Shown here: one piece after another, positions 8,038 to 16,893 of the stretch
Layout of the letters: every line of letters begins with the position of its first letter
Position numbering within the stretch: the first letter of the stretch is position 1
Source of the DNA: DASSUW01 sp963811895
Lineage (GTDB): Bacteria > Actinomycetota > Thermoleophilia > Solirubrobacterales > Solirubrobacteraceae
NCBI GenBank assembly: GCA_963811895.1
Contig: CAWETE010000016.1
Coordinates: forward strand, 124,001-188,000
Direction of reading: 5' to 3'
DNA: 64,000 bases
Translations under genes and position numbers: made by a program
The notes under the pieces: generated by a model
What the model was told of the DNA's origin: nothing
Database searches by the model: none
What the model saw: only the letters and a program-made list of their open reading frames with translations

Positions 8038-9803
8038 TCGAGCTTCCGGCAGGGCGCTATCTCTCGTGCGCGTTCGGCGTCGACGCCGACGCCATGGGCC
8101 AGACGCGCGCGCTGCTCATGCGCAACCGCTTCTTCGCCTCCGAGGCCGGCGTGCGGCCGAGCGTGCTGGCGTTCAGCGCCGCTCCCAACTACGACGAGCG
8201 GCGTCGGGTGCTGCTCGAGCGCGGGCTGCTGAACGAGCACGTCTCCCTGGTGAACATCTATGACCACTACCGCGAGCACGGCTGGGGCGACGACGAGCCG
8301 GGGGGCGAGCTCGAGGACCTGAGCGCCCGCCGCGTGGCCGAGGAGGAGCGGCCGGACGGCACGCCGTGGCGGATCGGCTACCGGCTCCCGGACGGCCTGC
8401 TCGTCCACGACTACCTGCGCGCCGACGGGACGCCCTACCTGCGGGTCCCGCAGTTCGGCGTCGCCGAGAAGGCGGGCCCGCGCACGACGATCCAACCCAT
8501 CGGCCCCGACGGCGCGCCGGTCGGCGAGCCCGGTCCGCTCGGCCAGTGGTTCCGGCGCTTCATCCGCGAGCTGGCGGGCGAGCGGACCTTCGTGTTCCTC
8601 GACTCGCGCTTCCTGGTCCCGTACATCGTCCCGCTGCGCACGCGCGGCATCCACCTGCTCTACCAGATGCACAACATGCACCTGGAGCCACCGCGGCGCT
8701 GGGACTCGGGGATGAGCCAGGTCTACCGCCGCGTGCTGGAGCGGATCGACGGCATGGACGCGCTCGTCAACCTCACCGAGCGCCAGAGCGACGACATCGC
8801 GGCGCGCCGCGGGCGCACGACGAACATGTTCGTCGTCCCCAACCCGGTCGACGTGCCGCCGCTGCCCGACCCGCTCCCGGAGCGCGACCCGCACCTGGTC
8901 GTGACGATGGCGCGGCTCGAGACCCAGAAGCGCCTGATGCACGCGATCTCGGCCTTCGGCCGCGTCGTCGAGGCCGTCCCGGAGGCCAGGCTCGACATCT
9001 ACGGCGAGGGCAGCCAGCGCGACAAGCTGCAGACCGCGATCGAGCGGTCCGGGCTGACCGGCTCGGTCACCCTGCGCGGCTACGACCCGCACGCCCGCGA
9101 GGCGCTGTGGAGCGCGAGCGCGTTCCTCATGACGAGCGACTACGAGGGCTACCCGCTGTCGACGCTCGAGGCCATGAGCCAGGGCTGTCCCGTGGTCAGC
9201 TACGACATCCGCTACGGGCCGCGCGAGCAGATCGCCGACGGCGCCGACGGCTTCGTCGTCCCCGAGGGCGACGAGGCCGCGCTCGCCGAGCGCGTGGTCG
9301 AGCTGCTGCGCTCCCCCGAGCTCGTGCGGCGCATGAGCGCGGCGGCGCGCGAGAAGGTCTCCCGCTTCGGGCCGGCCGAGTTCGTGGAGCGCTGGGGGCA
9401 GGTGATCCGGGCCACGGTCGAGCTCGAGCGCAGGCGCACGCGGATCGAGGAGGCCGACTTCGAGCTGACCAAGCTGCGCACGCGGCGCGGCGCGCTGCAG
9501 CTGGAGGGCGTCGTGCGCGTCGAGGTCCGCGGGAAGCGCGACGGCGCCCGGCTGCGGCTCGACGCCGTGCACGAGGAGAGCGGCGACGTGGTCGAGCTGC
9601 CGCTCGAGGTCGAGAAGGTGGAGGGCGGCTTCGGCGTCGAGTCGAAGATCCCGCTCGAGGACGTGCTGCCGGCCGAGGGGGTGTGGCGGCTGCGGCTGCG
9701 ACTCACCTGGAACAACTCGGCGTGGGAGACGGAGATCGTGCAGCCGCCCGACGGCGTCGAGGTGTCGCTCGGGGCCGGCGGGGTGGTTCAGCTCGTCCGG
9801 TAG
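8034..9803 (+). CDS. GT4-type glycosyltransferase (TagE/Gtf1-like)
   Basis: 589 residues with GTG start overlapping the upstream stop. N-terminal part (about 1-250) resembles the TagE/GtfA branch (ALLMRNRFFA, YDHYREHGW). A GT-B C-terminal half follows: VVPNPVDVP, VTMARLETQKRLMHAI, EGYPLSTLEAMSQGCPVVSYD, GPREQI (retaining EX7E glutamates). A C-terminal beta-rich domain of about 120 residues (about 465-589) is not part of the catalytic fold and may bind acceptor. Probably decorates a cell-wall polyol or polysaccharide. Converges with and overlaps the next gene by 16 bp. Confidence 0.85.
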   Translation: MIELPAGRYLSCAFGVDADAMGQTRALLMRNRFFASEAGVRPSVLAFSAAPNYDERRRVLLERGLLNEHVSLVNIYDHYREHGWGDDEPGGELEDLSARRVAEEERPDGTPWRIGYRLPDGLLVHDYLRADGTPYLRVPQFGVAEKAGPRTTIQPIGPDGAPVGEPGPLGQWFRRFIRELAGERTFVFLDSRFLVPYIVPLRTRGIHLLYQMHNMHLEPPRRWDSGMSQVYRRVLERIDGMDALVNLTERQSDDIAARRGRTTNMFVVPNPVDVPPLPDPLPERDPHLVVTMARLETQKRLMHAISAFGRVVEAVPEARLDIYGEGSQRDKLQTAIERSGLTGSVTLRGYDPHAREALWSASAFLMTSDYEGYPLSTLEAMSQGCPVVSYDIRYGPREQIADGADGFVVPEGDEAALAERVVELLRSPELVRRMSAAAREKVSRFGPAEFVERWGQVIRATVELERRRTRIEEADFELTKLRTRRGALQLEGVVRVEVRGKRDGARLRLDAVHEESGDVVELPLEVEKVEGGFGVESKIPLEDVLPAEGVWRLRLRLTWNNSAWETEIVQPPDGVEVSLGAGGVVQLVR

Positions 9804-12264
9804 GCGCGCCAGCGCTCGCGCTCGGCCGTCAGCTCGGGCTGCGAGGGCTTGACGCCGTCGGCCCAGTAGAGGAGCCCCGGCTCGCGCTGCGGCGTGCGCG
9901 TCGGCACCGTCGCCCAGCGCTGAGGCAGCTCGGCGTGATCGGGCCCGAACAGGTAGTGCAGGACCTCGAGGTCGTCGAGCCCGTACTGCTGCACCAGCTC
10001 GAGCGCGCGCTCGCCGAAGCGCTCGGCGCGCAGGCGCGCGAGGTCGAGCACGAGCACGTCGTGCGTGAAGGCGTCGAAGTCGAACCGGTGGCGCGCGTGC
10101 GCCGTGCGGCGCAGCGCGCCGGAGAGCTCCGTGTCGCTCGTCGAGCCGCAGCGCGGCGTTGTGGATCACCCCGAAGCCGCTGACGTCCTTGGTGCCGGGC
10201 TTGAGCGGCGCGGCGAGCGCGTGGTCGCCGAGGTCGAGGTCGGCCAGCTCTGCCACGTCGGCGGTGGCCACGGCGGGGATCGGCAGCACCACCAGGCGGT
10301 CGACGTCCGGCAGCAGGTCGCCGAGCAGCAGCCTCGCGGTGGTCTCCCCCAGGTCGCGGATCCACATGCGGGTGACCGCGAGCTCCGGGAAGCGCTGGCC
10401 GAGGCGCTCCTCCACCTTGCCGCTGCCGGGCAGGCCGAGGATCCAGACGTGCAGCGGCCGCGACGCGTGCTCGAGCAGCGAGGCGACGAGGACCGACACG
10501 TCCGTGGCGCCGCGCCCTGGGCACGACGACCGCGACGTGGATGGCGTCATCCGCGGTCGTGCCGCGCGTGACGGTCTTCTCCTGGACGGCCTCGAGCTGC
10601 GGATCGACCGCCGGCGCCGGCGGCGCGCCCTCGTGGCGGCGCCGCTCCGCCTCGGCGACCTGGTCGGCCGTCAGCTCGCGCCACAGCGCGTAGACCTCGT
10701 CCTCCGGGCGGCCGGTGAGGATCGCGCGGAAGACCTGCTCGAGCTTGCCGTCGATGTCCTCGCGCATCGCGGCGAAGGCCCCGTCGTCGAGGCCGATGAG
10801 GCCGTCGAAGCGGATGTCCGACCGGTTGGAGGGCCGGAACTCGACGTCGGCGCCGATCGAGCGGACCGGCAGATAGCAGTGCAGGCGCGAGGTGACCACG
10901 GCCCGATGCTCGCCGCGGTAGGTCTCCAGCAGCTCGAGCGCGCGCTCGACGTTGGCCACGAACGGCCGCTCGCGCACCGCGAGGTCGCTGTGGTGGAAGG
11001 CGACCGCGTCCTCGGGCATGTCCTCGACGTCCACGTAGGCCAGGGGAGCGTCGCGCGGCGGCGGCTCCCGGTCGGGGAACACCGTGTCGATCGTCGTCGT
11101 CAGGCAGCCGGAGAAGAAGGCGGGGACGTCGAGCGAGAGCAGCAGGAAGACGGTGTTCCAGTCGCGGCAGCCGACCGGGCCGTAGCGGCGCAGGTACTCG
11201 ATCGCCTCGGGCGTGAGCAGGCCGCGCTTGTTGCAGTGGAAGGAGACGAAGATCGGCCGCAGGTTGCGGTGCAGCGGGAAGCCGTGGCGGATGCCGAACA
11301 GCGCGTGCATGTACCAGCCGAAGCACAGCGTCCACGTGTCCTCGGGGACCGCCTCGTACATCGAGGCGTCGCGGTGGACGGTGATGACGTCCAGCTCGGC
11401 CTCGACGTCGTCCAGGCGGCGCTCCGGCCGCGTGCGCTCGCGCAGTCGCTCGAGCAGGCCGGCGAGCTCGTCGCGGCCGTGCAGCCGGACGCCCTGGTGG
11501 CGGACCAGGTGGCCGAGCGAGGCGATGCTCTGGACGTGGTCGCCGAGGTTGGCCGAGGCGCGGTCGGCGCCCGGGTGGCCGTAGTCGATGACCGCGAACG
11601 TGCGTCGCCCGGTGGCGGGGGCGGTGGGCGAGTCCGGGTCGGCGGCGATCCACGGCCGCATCCAGTCGCGCTTGCGGTCGGCCTCGTCCCACGGGTTCTC
11701 GTCCTCGCGCGCGTGGCGGTCGAAGCGCTCGTAGATCTGCCGCGCGAGCTCGCTCTCGCCGTAGCCGAAGACCGGCGCGAGCATGTCGTGCCAGGACTTC
11801 GACCGCACCTCGGGCGGGTCGTCGGCTACGAGTGAGCGGAGCTCGGCCAGCACCTCGCCGGGCGCCACGGCCAGGCCCGAGCGCACGTACTCGGAGACCG
11901 CGAAGCGCGTCCAGGCCTCGCGCGGCACGGGGCGCAGGAGGTCCCAGGCCAGCTCGGCGTAGCCCTCGCGGTGGGCCACGATCCCGCCCGCCAGCCGGCC
12001 CAGCGCCTCGGTCTCGGGATGCTCGCGCAGCCCCAGCGCGAGCGCGCGGGCGCTGTCGTTCTCGCCGTCCGCGAGCAGGGCTCGCGCCTGCGAGATCAGC
12101 GCGTGGTCGAGGGCGCGGCCGCGCTCGAGCGAGCGCAGCAGCGCCTCGCGGGCCGGCGGCTCGTCGGGCGGCGCGCTCTCCTCGGCCTCTTCCTCGGGGG
12201 CCTCGGGTTCACGGCTCACGGCGCGCCGCACGCGGTCGCGCACCTGCTGCAGCTTGGGGCTCAT
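9788..12264 (-). CDS. Pyruvyltransferase-glycosyltransferase 8 fusion (two frameshifts)
   Basis: Start ATG 12264 (MSPKLQQVRDRVRRAV). Residues 1-220: helical, acidic N-terminal domain. About 220-530: polysaccharide pyruvyltransferase-like (VIDYGHPG, HCNKRG, GPVGCRDWNT, VVTSRLHCYLP with the conserved RLHC His). About 580-824: a GT8-like fold (IHVAVVVP...LLEHASRPLHVWIL). Single extra bases near 10518 and 10138 break the frame; skipping both gives one 824-residue protein (2475 nt, divisible by 3). It would add pyruvate ketals and a sugar to surface polysaccharide. The fusion is seen directly once the frameshifts are allowed. Confidence 0.75.
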
Positions 12265-12296
12265 CCGTCGGGGCGGGCAGTCTAGCCCCGATCAGG

Positions 12297-12896
12297 TCAG
12301 CCTCCTTCGACCGCCTCGGCCAGCTGCGGCACGGCCTGCTCGAGCGCGAACGGGATGCTCAGCGGGCTGCTGAAGCCGAGCGCGTTGGCGAAGTCGCCGT
12401 CCACGTCCATGTAGATCACACGGCCCTCGCGCACGTCCTGGTCGAGCAGGCGCAGCTGCTCCTCGCTGAGCTGGGCGAAGAAGCTGTCCCCGGCCAGCTT
12501 CTCGATCTCCGGCGGCGTCTGGAAGCCGAGCGAAGTGAAGAAGCGCGAGCGCAGGTCCTGAGGTCCGAAGACGTAGACCTGGCCGGCGCTGGCCGAGGCG
12601 AGGACGAAGGTGCTCCCGTCGAACTCCGGGTTCCGCTTCCGGGCCTGGGCGATCTCGCCCTCGACGTCGTCGATGACCTCGGCGCCCTGCCGCTCGCGGC
12701 CGAGCGCCTGGCTGCTCACCTGCGCCTGCTCCTGCCACGGCTCGCCGTAGTCGGGGTACTCGTCGCTCTGCGCGACGGTCGGCGCGATCTTCGACAGCGT
12801 GCCGTAGTCGCGCTTGCTCAGGCCGGAGTAGACGGCCAGGATCAGGTCCGGCCGCAGCGCGGCGATCTTCTCGAACGTTGGTCTGCGCGGGCTGCT
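12297..12896 (-). pseudogene. N-terminally truncated siderophore-type ABC substrate-binding protein
   Basis: About 199 residues, open back to an in-frame TAG at 12897-12899, with no start in the right place. The sequence begins inside the family: TFEKIAALRPDLILAVYSG, then TLSKIAPTVAQ and a C-terminal lobe (FVLASASAGQVYVFG, LGFQTPPEI). This is the FecB/FhuD/CeuE ferric-siderophore binding fold with the signal peptide and roughly the first third missing. It follows a methyltransferase stop by 10 bp. No permease or ATPase is nearby, so it is most likely a decaying fragment left by a rearrangement. Confidence 0.7.
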
Positions 12897-12906
12897 CTAC
12901 CCCGTA

Positions 12907-13692
12907 TTAGGGTGCCCTAACAACGTGCAGCCTCGCGCGCTGCTCGAGCCGGTAGCCGTCGCGGCCCGCGAAGTACTCGTCGACCGCCGTGCGGCAGCCC
13001 GACCAGTGGTAGTAGTCGTCGAGCACGATCCGCCCGCCCGGCACGAGCAGCGGCGCGATCCGCTCCAGGCAGGTCATCGTGGACTCGTACCAGTCCCCGT
13101 CGAGGTGGGCGAGGGCGACCGGCTCGTCGAGGTCGATCGTGTCCTCGAACAGCCCGCGGACGAGCTCCACGTTGTGCTCGCCGACCGGCACGCCGAGGCG
13201 GCCGAACGACGCCGTCACCTCGTCGTAGAGGTCGTCGCGGTAGCCGTAGTACGTCTCGCCGCCGACGCCTTTGGCCTCGCCGCCCGCGATCTTCGCGTAG
13301 CGCTCGTGGACGTCGGCGCCGTCGTGCTCGCCGGGCGGCGGGATCATCCCGAACACGTCGTAGACCTTCATCGGCCGGGCGGGCGACTTCGCGGCGGCCA
13401 TGACGATCGCCGACCCGCCGCGCGCGGTGCCGGCTTCGACGATCAGGCCGGGCAGCTCGCGGTGCTCCACGTCGAGCACGGCGGCGGCCAGCGTGCCCAG
13501 GTGCTCGGGCTTGAGGTAGGTCAGGTGCTCCTCGCGGGCGCGGGCGATCGCCTGCTCGACCGCGGGCGGCAGGTCGCGGCCGGCCGCCGCCAGCTCCGCC
13601 CTTGTCCGCCTGAGCTTCGCCCGCGTGGATTTGAGCTCGGCCGCCAGCTCAGGATCCAGCCGGCGGGCGAGGCTGCGCCGCAGTCGCTTCAT
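12907..13692 (-). CDS. TylF/macrocin-type O-methyltransferase
   Basis: 261 residues. N-terminal basic coiled helix (about 1-50), then the SAM-dependent core: IVEAGTARGGSAIVMAA (motif I), KVYDVFGMIPPPGEHDG, VALAHLDGDWYESTMTCLE and GGRIVLDDYYHWSGCRTAVDE. The DGDWYES and DDY motifs are typical of the TylF family, which methylates sugar hydroxyls. Neighbouring glycosyltransferase and pyruvyltransferase genes point to a role in modifying surface glycans. Start ATG at 13692 chosen since the open frame upstream encodes a shadow of the sigma factor. Confidence 0.85.
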   Translation of the reverse strand: MKRLRRSLARRLDPELAAELKSTRAKLRRTRAELAAAGRDLPPAVEQAIARAREEHLTYLKPEHLGTLAAAVLDVEHRELPGLIVEAGTARGGSAIVMAAAKSPARPMKVYDVFGMIPPPGEHDGADVHERYAKIAGGEAKGVGGETYYGYRDDLYDEVTASFGRLGVPVGEHNVELVRGLFEDTIDLDEPVALAHLDGDWYESTMTCLERIAPLLVPGGRIVLDDYYHWSGCRTAVDEYFAGRDGYRLEQRARLHVVRAP

Positions 13693-13705
13693 GCGAGGCG
13701 CGAGT

Positions 13706-14872
13706 CTAGAGCTCGGCCAGCCGCCGCTCGAGCAGCCTCCGCTCGGCCTCGTCGTGCACGAGCGCCAGCGCGCGGCGGTAGGCGTCGCGCGCCTCGGCGG
13801 TCCGTCCCAGCCGCCGCAGCAGCTCTCCGCGCGTCGAGTGCAGGTAGTGGTACTCGCCGAGCTCGAGCCCGTCGGCGATCGCCAGCCCGGCGTCGGGGCC
13901 CTCGGTCTCGGCGACGGCCACCGCCCGGTTGAGCTCCACCACGGGCGAGCCGGTGAGGCGCGACAGCTCGCCGTAGAGGGCGGCGATCTGCGGCCAGTCG
14001 TGCGGCTCCTCGGCGTGCAGCGAGGCGATCGCTGCCTGCAGCACATACGGACCGCGGCCGCGCAGGGCCAGGGCGCGGTCCAGCGCGTTGCGGCCGGCTG
14101 CGATCTGAGCTTGGTTCCACAGCGCGCGGTCCTGGTCGGCGAGCAGTACCAGGTCGCCGTCACGGAAGCGGGCGGCGCGGCGCGAGTCGTGCAGCAGCAT
14201 GATCGCCAGCAGGCCGTGCACCTCGGGCTCGTCGGGCATCAGCTCGGCGAGCGAGGTCCCGAGCCGGATGGCTTCGCCGGCCAGATCGAAGCGTCCGCCG
14301 TAGCCCTCGTTGAAGATCAGGTAGACGACGGCGAGCACGGCGGCGAGCCGGTCGGGCAGCAGGTGGTCGGGCGGCACCCGGAACGGGATGCCGGCGGCCT
14401 TGATCTTGCGCTTGGCCCGCACCAGCCGCTGGGCCATCGTCGCCTCCGGCACCAGGAAGGCGCGGGCGATCTCGGTCGTGTTCAGGCCGCCGAGCGTGCG
14501 CAGGGTGAGCGCGACCTGCGCGTCGGTCGCGAGGGCCGGATGGCAGCAGGTGAAGACGAGCTCGAGCCGCTCGTCCGGGAAGGTCGTCTCGAACACGTCG
14601 TCCTCCACTGCCTCGGGCACCTCGAGCAGGCGGGTCTTCGCCGCGAGTGTCCGATCGCGCCTGATGCGATCGATCGCGCGGTTGCGGGCGGTGGCCATGA
14701 GCCAGCCGCCCGGGTTGGCGGGGACACCGTCGCGCGGCCACCGCTCGGCGGCGATCGCGAAGGCGTCCTGCGCGGCCTCCTCGGCGAGGTCGAAATCGCC
14801 GAGGAAGCCGATCAGCGCAGCGAGAACGCGGCCCCATTGGTCCCGGAAGATGGTCTCGAGGTCGCCTACCAC
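13706..14872 (-). CDS. ECF42-like RNA polymerase sigma factor with C-terminal helical extension
   Basis: 388 residues. Sigma region 2 (about 5-75: DFDLAEEAAQDAFAIAAERW, WLMATARNRAIDRIRRD), region 4 (about 105-165: LRTLGGLNTTEIARAFL, ATMAQRLVRAKRKI), then a DUF6596/TPR-like extension (about 185-388) typical of the ECF42 group. It sits directly after a DGPF/YCII gene, the known partner of this group, and its GTG overlaps that gene's stop by 7 bp. ECF42 factors have no classical anti-sigma; the extension is thought to control activity. Confidence 0.92.
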   Translation of the reverse strand: MVGDLETIFRDQWGRVLAALIGFLGDFDLAEEAAQDAFAIAAERWPRDGVPANPGGWLMATARNRAIDRIRRDRTLAAKTRLLEVPEAVEDDVFETTFPDERLELVFTCCHPALATDAQVALTLRTLGGLNTTEIARAFLVPEATMAQRLVRAKRKIKAAGIPFRVPPDHLLPDRLAAVLAVVYLIFNEGYGGRFDLAGEAIRLGTSLAELMPDEPEVHGLLAIMLLHDSRRAARFRDGDLVLLADQDRALWNQAQIAAGRNALDRALALRGRGPYVLQAAIASLHAEEPHDWPQIAALYGELSRLTGSPVVELNRAVAVAETEGPDAGLAIADGLELGEYHYLHSTRGELLRRLGRTAEARDAYRRALALVHDEAERRLLERRLAEL

Positions 14873-15222
14873 TCGACGATCGGTCGGACCTCGACCCCAC
14901 CGCCCATGCGGGCCGCGGGGATTCGCGACGCCAGCTCGATCGCCGCGTCGAGGTCGTCCGCCTCGAAGAAGCAGTAGCCGCCGAGGGCCTCCTTGACGTC
15001 CACGAACGGGCCGTCAGTGGTGAGGGTCCGGCCATCCTGCACGCGGACCGTGGTCGCCGTCTCGGGGCCCTGCATCTGGAGCCCGGAGGTGAAGCCCGGC
15101 GTCTCGTTGAGCGCCTTGTAGGCGGCGTAGACGCCGTTCCGCTCGTCGTCGGAGAGGGCGTCCCAGGCCTCGGTCCCCGGGACCGGGGTGGTGCCCTGAT
15201 GGATCAGCAGCATGTACTTCAT
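14866..15222 (-). CDS. DGPF/YCII-related domain protein
   Basis: 118 residues. Opens MKYMLLIHQ and contains the signature TDGPFVDVKEALGGYCFFEA. Start ATG 15222 is preceded by a good Shine-Dalgarno (AAGGAGGAACC). Proteins of this family are the partner genes of ECF42 sigma factors, and the sigma gene overlaps the 3' end here. Family members share a ferredoxin-like fold with YciI; their biochemical role beside ECF42 is not settled (reported links to stress and metabolite sensing). Confidence 0.92.
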   Translation of the reverse strand: MKYMLLIHQGTTPVPGTEAWDALSDDERNGVYAAYKALNETPGFTSGLQMQGPETATTVRVQDGRTLTTDGPFVDVKEALGGYCFFEADDLDAAIELASRIPAARMGGGVEVRPIVEW

Positions 15223-15285
15223 GGTTCCTCCTTCGCCGGAATGGTCGTCCATACGACGAACGGGGAGCGGGGAAATCGACAGTTG

Positions 15286-15481
15286 GCTGTAGTTCCTGAG
15301 CACGTCTTGTTCTCCCGCCGCCGTGGCCGGCGGCCGAACGTCAACTCCGGCTGGGTAGGGCGGCGAGGGGGCCGGCCGCGCCGGTATTCCTCGAAGCATC
15401 CTGTCCTAGTGGGGTCTGACCCCACCTATCCACGACGAGTCCTGCCTAAGGGTCGGATAGCGACCCCTATCCAGGATTCGA
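15286..15481. repeat. Palindromic intergenic repeat, copy B (degenerate)
   Basis: Shares with copy A the end segment GCTGTAGTTC (15286-15295), the CCGGCTGGGTAGG arm (about 15348-15360) and the core hairpin (15440-15481, 39 of 42 positions). It has an additional GTGGGG/CCCCAC hairpin at about 15413-15429. The terminal CTAG boundaries are not preserved. It lies between two minus-strand genes rather than convergent ones. Confidence 0.75.
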
Positions 15482-15661
15482 CGCCGCAATCCGGACGGCG
15501 CGCCTGACGAAGCGCATGACGCGGCGCGTCTCGCGCGTGGGGTCGCGCGGGCCGAGCGTGCGATCGATGCGCATGTGGTCGAGCGGCGTGCAGGCGCAGG
15601 CGAGCGCGACGGCGAGGGCGATCAGGCGGGCAGTACTCCCCGCGGCCGATCGGGTTCCCTC
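15482..15661 (-). other. Gene-free stretch with a possible lipoprotein remnant
   Basis: The minus strand can be read as LIALAVALACACTPLDHMRIDRTLGPRD, which looks like a lipoprotein signal (ACAC) and a short mature part, but there is no ATG, GTG or TTG in position to start it. I therefore see no supportable gene; it may be a decayed one or the downstream region of the delta-60 gene. Confidence 0.3.
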
Positions 15662-16801
15662 TCAGCCGCGCAGCCGCGCGATCGCGAAGTCGTCGACGCC
15701 GGTCATCTGCCCGGCGACGAGGATCCGGCCGTTGGCCTGCAGCGCGGCCGCGAAGCCGAACGTGGCGACGCCGAAGTCGATCGTCACCTTGCCGTCGCCG
15801 CCTCCGAACGTCGTGTCCGGCGACCCGTCGGCGTTGAGGCGCGCGACCGCCGGGGGCGAGTCCGTCGCCTGCGTGTAGCCGGCGACGACGATCTTCCCGT
15901 CCGGCTGCAGCAGCGCGTCGTTGGCGTCGTCGGCGAGCGTCCCGAAGTCGATCGTCGCCGTCCCGTCGCCGTCGAACGTCGTGTCGGGCTTGCCGTCGGT
16001 CTTGAGCCGGGTCACGGTCATCATCGCGGAGCCGGCCGCGTTGCCGGCGACGATGATCTTGCGATCCGGCTGGACGAGCACCGCGTCGAGGCTGCCCGAG
16101 CCCAGCGACAGCTTGCCGCCGGCGCCGAACGTGGGATCGAGCGCGCCGTTCGCCATCGTCCGGGCGACGATCGCGCCGGCGGTCGTCGACCGGCCGGCGA
16201 TCAGGATGCGCCCGTTGGCCTGCCGCGCGAGGGCGGAGCCGAAGTCGTCGCCGCCGAAGTCGACCGCGGCCTTGCCGCCGGTGCCGAACGTGGTGTCGAG
16301 CGCGCCGCTCGGGTTCAGCCGCGCGAGCTGGACGTTGCCGCCCTCGGGCCCCGAGAATCCGCCGACCAGGAGCTTGCCGCTCGGCAGCACGAGCACGGCC
16401 GTGGCGCGGCCGATCGGGCCCCAGCTGAACAGCACCTTCCCGTCGCCGGAGAACGTGGTGTCGAGCGACCCGTTCGGGTTCAGCCGCGCGACGGCCACCC
16501 GGAAGTCGGAGTCGCCGACCAGCACGATCTTGCCGTCCGCCTGCAGCGCCGCCCCGAACGCGCCCTCGTCGTCGCCGCCGAAGCTGATGATGCGCTTCCC
16601 GCGCGTCCCGAACGTGGTGTCGAGGTTGCCGTTGGCTCGCAGCCGAGCGACGCAGAACCTGCGCGCCGCGGTGCCGTGGCCGGCGACCACGATCCTGCCG
16701 TTGGGCTGCACGAGCACGGCCTGCGCCTCGTCGTCGCCGCCGAAGCCGATCCGCTTCTTGCCGTTGCCGGCGAAGCTCGTGTCGAGGTCACCGGCAGCCA
16801 T
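15662..16801 (-). CDS. Delta-60 repeat protein
   Basis: 379 residues made almost entirely of tandem repeats of about 50 residues: each has LQ.DGKI.V.G, then ..RL..NG.LDTTFG..GK. Six to seven units are visible from residue 5 to the end, most probably folding as a beta-propeller. There is no signal peptide: the first repeat starts at residue 5 (LDTSFAGNGKKRIGFGGDD), unlike most delta-60 proteins, which are secreted. A TAGCGT box 6 nt before the ATG indicates a leaderless transcript. Function unknown. Confidence 0.85.
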   Translation of the reverse strand: MAAGDLDTSFAGNGKKRIGFGGDDEAQAVLVQPNGRIVVAGHGTAARRFCVARLRANGNLDTTFGTRGKRIISFGGDDEGAFGAALQADGKIVLVGDSDFRVAVARLNPNGSLDTTFSGDGKVLFSWGPIGRATAVLVLPSGKLLVGGFSGPEGGNVQLARLNPSGALDTTFGTGGKAAVDFGGDDFGSALARQANGRILIAGRSTTAGAIVARTMANGALDPTFGAGGKLSLGSGSLDAVLVQPDRKIIVAGNAAGSAMMTVTRLKTDGKPDTTFDGDGTATIDFGTLADDANDALLQPDGKIVVAGYTQATDSPPAVARLNADGSPDTTFGGGDGKVTIDFGVATFGFAAALQANGRILVAGQMTGVDDFAIARLRG

Positions 16802-16893
16802 GTGCTGACGCTACTCGGTCTGAGGCCAGCCCCACTCGGCAGCGACGTGGGATCTCCATCGCCGGGCCCGCGCTCCGCGCCTAGCTTGAAGCC
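16802..16893. promoter_or_regulatory. Divergent leaderless promoters
   Basis: Both outward genes carry a -10-like box 6 nt before the start codon: TAGCGT (16808-16813, minus strand) before ATG 16801, and TAGCTT (16882-16887) before ATG 16894. Neither gene has a Shine-Dalgarno sequence. Confidence 0.55.

Noticed and set aside
7956..10550. Very long minus-strand open frame antisense to the glycosyltransferase
   Set aside because: GC-rich shadow frame; only its first part (about 10140-10518) carries real protein sequence, belonging to the GT8 domain.
12907..12920. Perfect palindrome TTAGGGTGCCCTAA next to a siderophore-binding fragment, resembling an iron-box
   Set aside because: It falls within the last four codons and stop of the methyltransferase, and is shorter than the 19-bp DtxR/IdeR consensus; chance is likely.
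15490..15661. Possible small lipoprotein on the minus strand
   Set aside because: No usable start codon or RBS in the frame.
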